A stretch of DNA of 64,000 nucleotides, taken from the NCBI RefSeq assembly GCF_029318635.1, contig NZ_CP119676.1, positions 424,614-488,613 on the forward strand. The letters run 5' to 3'. Shown here one piece after another: positions 61,292 through 64,000 of this stretch (its first letter is position 1; every line of letters starts with the position of its first letter). The stretch is from Varunaivibrio sulfuroxidans (GTDB lineage: Bacteria; Pseudomonadota; Alphaproteobacteria; Rhodospirillales; Magnetovibrionaceae). The notes below the pieces were generated by a model. It was not told the origin of the DNA, made no database searches, and saw only the letters and a list, made by a program, of their open reading frames with translations. The translations under genes and the position numbers were made by a program.

Positions 61292-61849
61292 TCAGACCTC
61301 AGGTTTAAGTCCACTAATAGGCTCAAGCTGCTCGACGACGTCTTCGATGGCGCTGATGACCACTGTTTTATCATCTGCAAAAATGCTCTTCGAAAACCTG
61401 TCAGAACCAGACCAGTACGCCTTAGCCATAAGTGCGACCCTGGAAACTTCAGCGGCTATTTCAGGGTTCTGAGTTTCAAGAGCTTCTGGGTTCAAGAGGA
61501 TGGCAGGCACCTCCCCGGTTATGGCGCCATTATACGAGCCGAGTGTCAGCATGATGTCAACAAGCCCTTGGAGCATAAGAGCTGCATATATCTGCTCTTT
61601 TTCCTTTCTGTCCCTTTCGCGTTGCCTCTCTTGTTCACGGACTGGAATTGTCGCAGATGTGTAGACAACAACTGCAGTAAAGGAAGCCGCGCCTGCTGCG
61701 AAAATGCCCGTGATAAGGGTCTGAAACCGCGCAACTATCTTGGTGCCCTCGGAGTCAGGGTAAAGAAACACCAGGCTAATAGTGGCTACAAAGCTAAAGG
61801 CGGTAAGCACCACAAAAGTGGGCATATGCTTTTCTACGTATTTTTCCAT
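61292..61849 (-). CDS. Hypothetical protein with two N-terminal membrane helices
   Basis: 185 residues from ATG 61849. Two hydrophobic helices (about 12-32 FVVLTAFSFVATISLVFLY; about 45-68 LITGIFAAGAASFTAVVVYT) are followed by a charged coiled-coil stretch (REQERQRERDRKEKEQIYAA) and a soluble tail (RFSKSIFADDKTVVISAIED). No family recognised. It is orphan between two transposase remnants, likely acquired cargo. Confidence 0.5.
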   Translation of the reverse strand: MEKYVEKHMPTFVVLTAFSFVATISLVFLYPDSEGTKIVARFQTLITGIFAAGAASFTAVVVYTSATIPVREQERQRERDRKEKEQIYAALMLQGLVDIMLTLGSYNGAITGEVPAILLNPEALETQNPEIAAEVSRVALMAKAYWSGSDRFSKSIFADDKTVVISAIEDVVEQLEPISGLKPEV

Positions 61850-61887
61850 GAACAACATCCGATAGTTGTTTTCTCCGGGAGGGCAGT

Positions 61888-62187
61888 ATGACCCTCCCCC
61901 CGCCCAAAGAAAACACCAAATCAGACAACTTCGGATGGAATGCAGGTCCCCGGGAGATTACATCCCGCGAAATCAATAACACCCTGATCGGCCATGAGGT
62001 TGCACGGGACACGTACCTTGATGGTCGTATTCGTGAGCGCCAGCTCAATGAACAATCGGAACATATCATTCGGCACTTGGAGCGCATGGGTATTCAGGGC
62101 CGCACGGCCCGCGGTGAACCGCCGCACCCATGTTCTGTTTCGCAGTACCCGATACCAGGGCAAAAAGAAATGGACGGGGTTCCTTGA
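61888..62187 (+). CDS. Orphan hypothetical open reading frame
   Basis: 99 residues, start ATG 61888 with GGGAGG about eight bases upstream. The first 60 residues (REITSREINNTLIGHEVARD, RIRERQLNEQSEHIIRHLERM) look coding; the last part is in a region better explained by another frame (next feature), so the true 3' end may be deleted or frameshifted. No family recognised. Confidence 0.4.
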   Translation: MTLPPPKENTKSDNFGWNAGPREITSREINNTLIGHEVARDTYLDGRIRERQLNEQSEHIIRHLERMGIQGRTARGEPPHPCSVSQYPIPGQKEMDGVP

Positions 62188-62326
62188 GTTCGCCCGAAAC
62201 TATTTCCCCAAAGGTTACGTCCACGACAGCAAGGTGCAAAAGGCGAATGAGGTCGTTAAGTATATCTTTAAACACGCTGAATTCGACCTTCTGACGGATC
62301 AGGAATTTGCGGAGTTGTTTCACCAA
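62114..62326 (+). pseudogene. Plasmid/phage replication-protein-like fragment
   Basis: A frame overlapping the previous gene reads YQGKKKWTGFLEFARNYFPK and KANEVVKYIFKHAEFDLLTD then QEFAELFHQ. This resembles the central part of rolling-circle replication or Rep-like proteins (residue order FPKxxxxxxxxVQKxxEVVKYIFKxxEFxLL). Only about 70 residues remain; it ends where the transposase fragment begins. Assignment by pattern only. Confidence 0.4.
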
Positions 62327-62382
62327 GTCTCAGGCGGCCGTTGTCAGGTTCCTGCACCACCAACGCCAACGCCAACGCTCAC

Positions 62383-62640
62383 ACCCGCCACGTCTGGCAA
62401 GACGCCAAGGACCGGACTGACGCGCTCCGGCTGGCCGATTGGGGCAAGCGCATCTACAAGCGCCGAAAAGAAACAGTCGAACGCTCGTTCGCCGATGCCA
62501 AGCAACTCCACGGACACCGCTATGCCCGGTTCCGAGGTCAAACCGCTGTCGCTTGTCAGTGCCTACTCGCCGCCGCCGCTCAGAACATCAAGAAAATCGC
62601 CCTGGCAGTGGTGCCGAACGCAGCCCCAACCCCGACCTGA
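62383..62640 (+). pseudogene. IS1182-type transposase C-terminal fragment
   Basis: TRHVWQDAKDRTDALRLADW, KRIYKRRKETVERSFADAKQ and LHGHRYARFRGQTAVACQCL-LAAAAQNIKKIA are the last 80 residues of IS1182/IS4-like DDE transposases (the catalytic Glu lies in ETVERSFADAK). No 5' part is present. A hairpin and terminator-like structure follow, probably from the element end. Confidence 0.85.
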
Positions 62641-62696
62641 CCGGCAGGGCGTCCGCGCGCCCGGAGAGAACACCCAACGATAATAACCAAAAGAAA

Positions 62697-62763
62697 AACC
62701 CCGCCGAAAATCAACGGGGTTTGTCAGCAGGCTGAAACGCCCCCGAAGGGGCGTTTTGTTTGG
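62697..62763 (+). terminator. Two adjacent terminator-like hairpins
   Basis: First hairpin AACCCCG...CGGGGTT (62697-62722). Second ACGCCCC-CGAA-GGGGCGT with a T-rich tail (62735-62763). The second is a good rho-independent terminator in the plus direction. The rest of 62764-63031 contains no supported gene. Confidence 0.75.
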
Positions 62764-63031
62764 GTCCCGGCTTCATCCCGCCCTTTTCGTCTACGCTTTC
62801 CATGCGCTCGCCCCTTTTTCCACGCTTCGCCCGACAATATAACCGCCGACGCCGATTTTCCGCCTAACCCACATGTCGGGCGGAATTTCCGCCGTCGGTG
62901 TGCCGAACAAGGGCCCAACAAGACAATTGTAAGATAGTTGTCGGCGATGATGCTGGTCCGAACGGCACCATCATGGCATAGGATGCGAGGCGCTTCGGCT
63001 TTGATGTCGAGTTTTGCGGATAAGGTCGGCG

Positions 63032-64000
63032 TCACCGGTCCCTTCCCGCCTCTTTCCCAGCGCGATGAAATGGGTGGAAGCGCTCTTCGTTCACATCCTT
63101 GAATTGCTCTTTGATCTCCAGTACTTGGGGCAAAACGATCATGAATTTCTCAATCAGCAAAGGCTCGAAGTGCGCGCCCGACTCTTGTTCAAGAAGAGCG
63201 ACGGCCCGTTCCACCGGCCACGCATCCTTGTAGGGGCGTTCGGAAATCAGCGCATCGAAAACATCGGCGACAGCCGATATTCGACCGACGAGGGGGATAT
63301 CCTCGCCCTTAAGCCCCCGAGGATACCCACTGCCATCCCATTTTTCATGGTGCGTGACGGCGATAACCCTCGCCATCTCCATAAGATCGGACGTATGTGA
63401 TCCCAAGATTTCAGCGCCGATCTCGGTGTGGGTTTTCATAATTTCCCATTCACCGGGATCCAGCTTTCCAGGCTTCAAGAGCACCCTATCGGGGATTCCT
63501 ATTTTCCCGATATCGTGCATCGGGCTGGCATTAAGCAATATTTGACTTTGCCGTTCGTCCATTCCGATGGCTTGCCCCAGAAGTTGACACGTTTTGCTCA
63601 TGCGGATGACATGCATGCCTGTTTCATTGTCTTTGTATTCCGCCGCCGCACCCAACCTACGCACCACTTCGAGGCGGGTTTCTTCGAGTTCTCGGGTTCG
63701 CTCCTTGACCTTGCGGTCCAAGGCCATATTTTGCTCGCGCACTTGATTGTGCAGTAGGCGAATTTCAATCAAGTTTCGAATGCGCGTCATCGCCTCGATT
63801 TGATCGAACGGCTTATTGAGAAAATCCTGCGCACCCGCCTCCAGCGCTTTGTAGCGGGTTTCTTGGTCGGTTTGCGCGGTCAAGATCATGACGGGCGGGT
63901 AATCGTCGCCTTCGCACAAGGCGCGCAATTTTTCGAGCACTTGATACCCGTCCAGATGCGGCATACGAATATCCAGCAAAATGAGATCGTGCCGTTCCTG
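63032..64000 (-). CDS. Response regulator with HD-GYP phosphodiesterase domain, 5' end outside window
   Basis: 323 codons visible, ending at 63032; the protein starts beyond base 64000. Remaining receiver part has phosphoacceptor Asp in LLDIRMPHLDGYQVL and KPFDQIEAM. After a coiled-coil linker (VKERTRELEETRLEVVRRLG) comes the HD-GYP domain: HVIRMSKTCQLLG, SPMHDIGKIGIPDRVLLKPG (HD), and HHEKWDGSGYPRGLKGEDIP (GYP loop). This plan hydrolyses cyclic-di-GMP in response to an unknown sensor kinase. Confidence 0.92.
   Translation of the reverse strand, partial: QERHDLILLDIRMPHLDGYQVLEKLRALCEGDDYPPVMILTAQTDQETRYKALEAGAQDFLNKPFDQIEAMTRIRNLIEIRLLHNQVREQNMALDRKVKERTRELEETRLEVVRRLGAAAEYKDNETGMHVIRMSKTCQLLGQAIGMDERQSQILLNASPMHDIGKIGIPDRVLLKPGKLDPGEWEIMKTHTEIGAEILGSHTSDLMEMARVIAVTHHEKWDGSGYPRGLKGEDIPLVGRISAVADVFDALISERPYKDAWPVERAVALLEQESGAHFEPLLIEKFMIVLPQVLEIKEQFKDVNEERFHPFHRAGKEAGRDR

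Noticed and set aside
62724..63035. 103-residue minus-strand open frame
   Set aside because: It reads through a strong terminator hairpin and overlaps the stop of the HD-GYP gene; composition is not gene-like.
1..64000. CRISPR arrays
   Set aside because: No regularly spaced identical repeats; the tandem repeats found have no spacers.

Overview
The window looks like chromosome of a free-living, respiring alphaproteobacterium of the Rhodospirillales type. This is inferred from gene content and order: ispDF beside dusB-ntrBC-ntrYX-trkA-dat-hfq-hflX, sdhE, a DUF2336 protein, and mltB-rlpA-dac-tmk-holB-metG-tatD-MBL. No rRNA or species marker is present, so genus is not claimed.

Layout. 1-18.3 kb: divergent ispDF (cut by the window edge) and a CcsA-like membrane protein, then the nitrogen-regulation operon dusB-ntrB-ntrC-ntrY joined by three ATGA start/stop overlaps, followed by ntrX, trkA, dat and a HAD phosphatase, hfq (perfect TTGAT-N4-ATCAA box upstream), hflX, an inositol-monophosphatase family gene, an HIBADH-type dehydrogenase, a small membrane protein behind a strong operator-laden promoter, a lipoprotein and mazG. 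18.5-26.3 kb: a complete tetrathionate-respiration locus (ttrS-ttrR-ttrB-ttrC-ttrA). 26.3-29.3 kb: a DsrC/TusE-family protein lacking the C-terminal cysteine, a PAS histidine kinase and a DUF2336 protein. 29.3-30.3 kb: gene-free scar with a transposase remnant and two abutting miniature elements. 30.3-42.3 kb: CoA-binding protein, enoyl-CoA-hydratase-like gene, rplM-rpsI, DUF502, recG, sdhE, mfd, a DsbA/FrnE-like protein and a nickel/cobalt-type transporter; second copies of both miniature elements lie here. 42.5-44.9 kb: two membrane signalling proteins.

45.3-48.9 kb is an accessory block beside the 3' end of tRNA-Ser(UGA). It holds an unrecognised gene, a rhomboid protease, a polytopic protein with two CxxC pairs, and remnants of a Ti-type conjugation module (traD, traC, possible oriT, traA start). 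49-60.1 kb returns to housekeeping: a low-complexity protein, YdcF, MltB, RlpA, a D,D-carboxypeptidase, tmk, holB, metG, tatD and an MBL hydrolase. 60.3-62.8 kb is a second scar with a frameshifted IS5-type transposase, orphan genes, a replication-protein-like fragment and an IS1182-type transposase tail. The window ends inside a response regulator with an HD-GYP domain.

How the genes work together: NtrBC/NtrYX with DusB form nitrogen control. TtrSR should sense tetrathionate and switch on TtrABC, which reduces it to thiosulfate at the membrane. The 50-60 kb block combines wall remodelling with replication and translation genes. The most notable non-genic signals are two miniature-element families present twice each, one inserted both times so that its CTAG boundary supplies a gene's stop codon; the tandem-palindrome promoter at 16.6 kb; the FNR-type box before hfq; and the oriT-like site. 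I found no CRISPR array, rRNA or convincing riboswitch. All family assignments are from motif recognition by eye; no database search was run.
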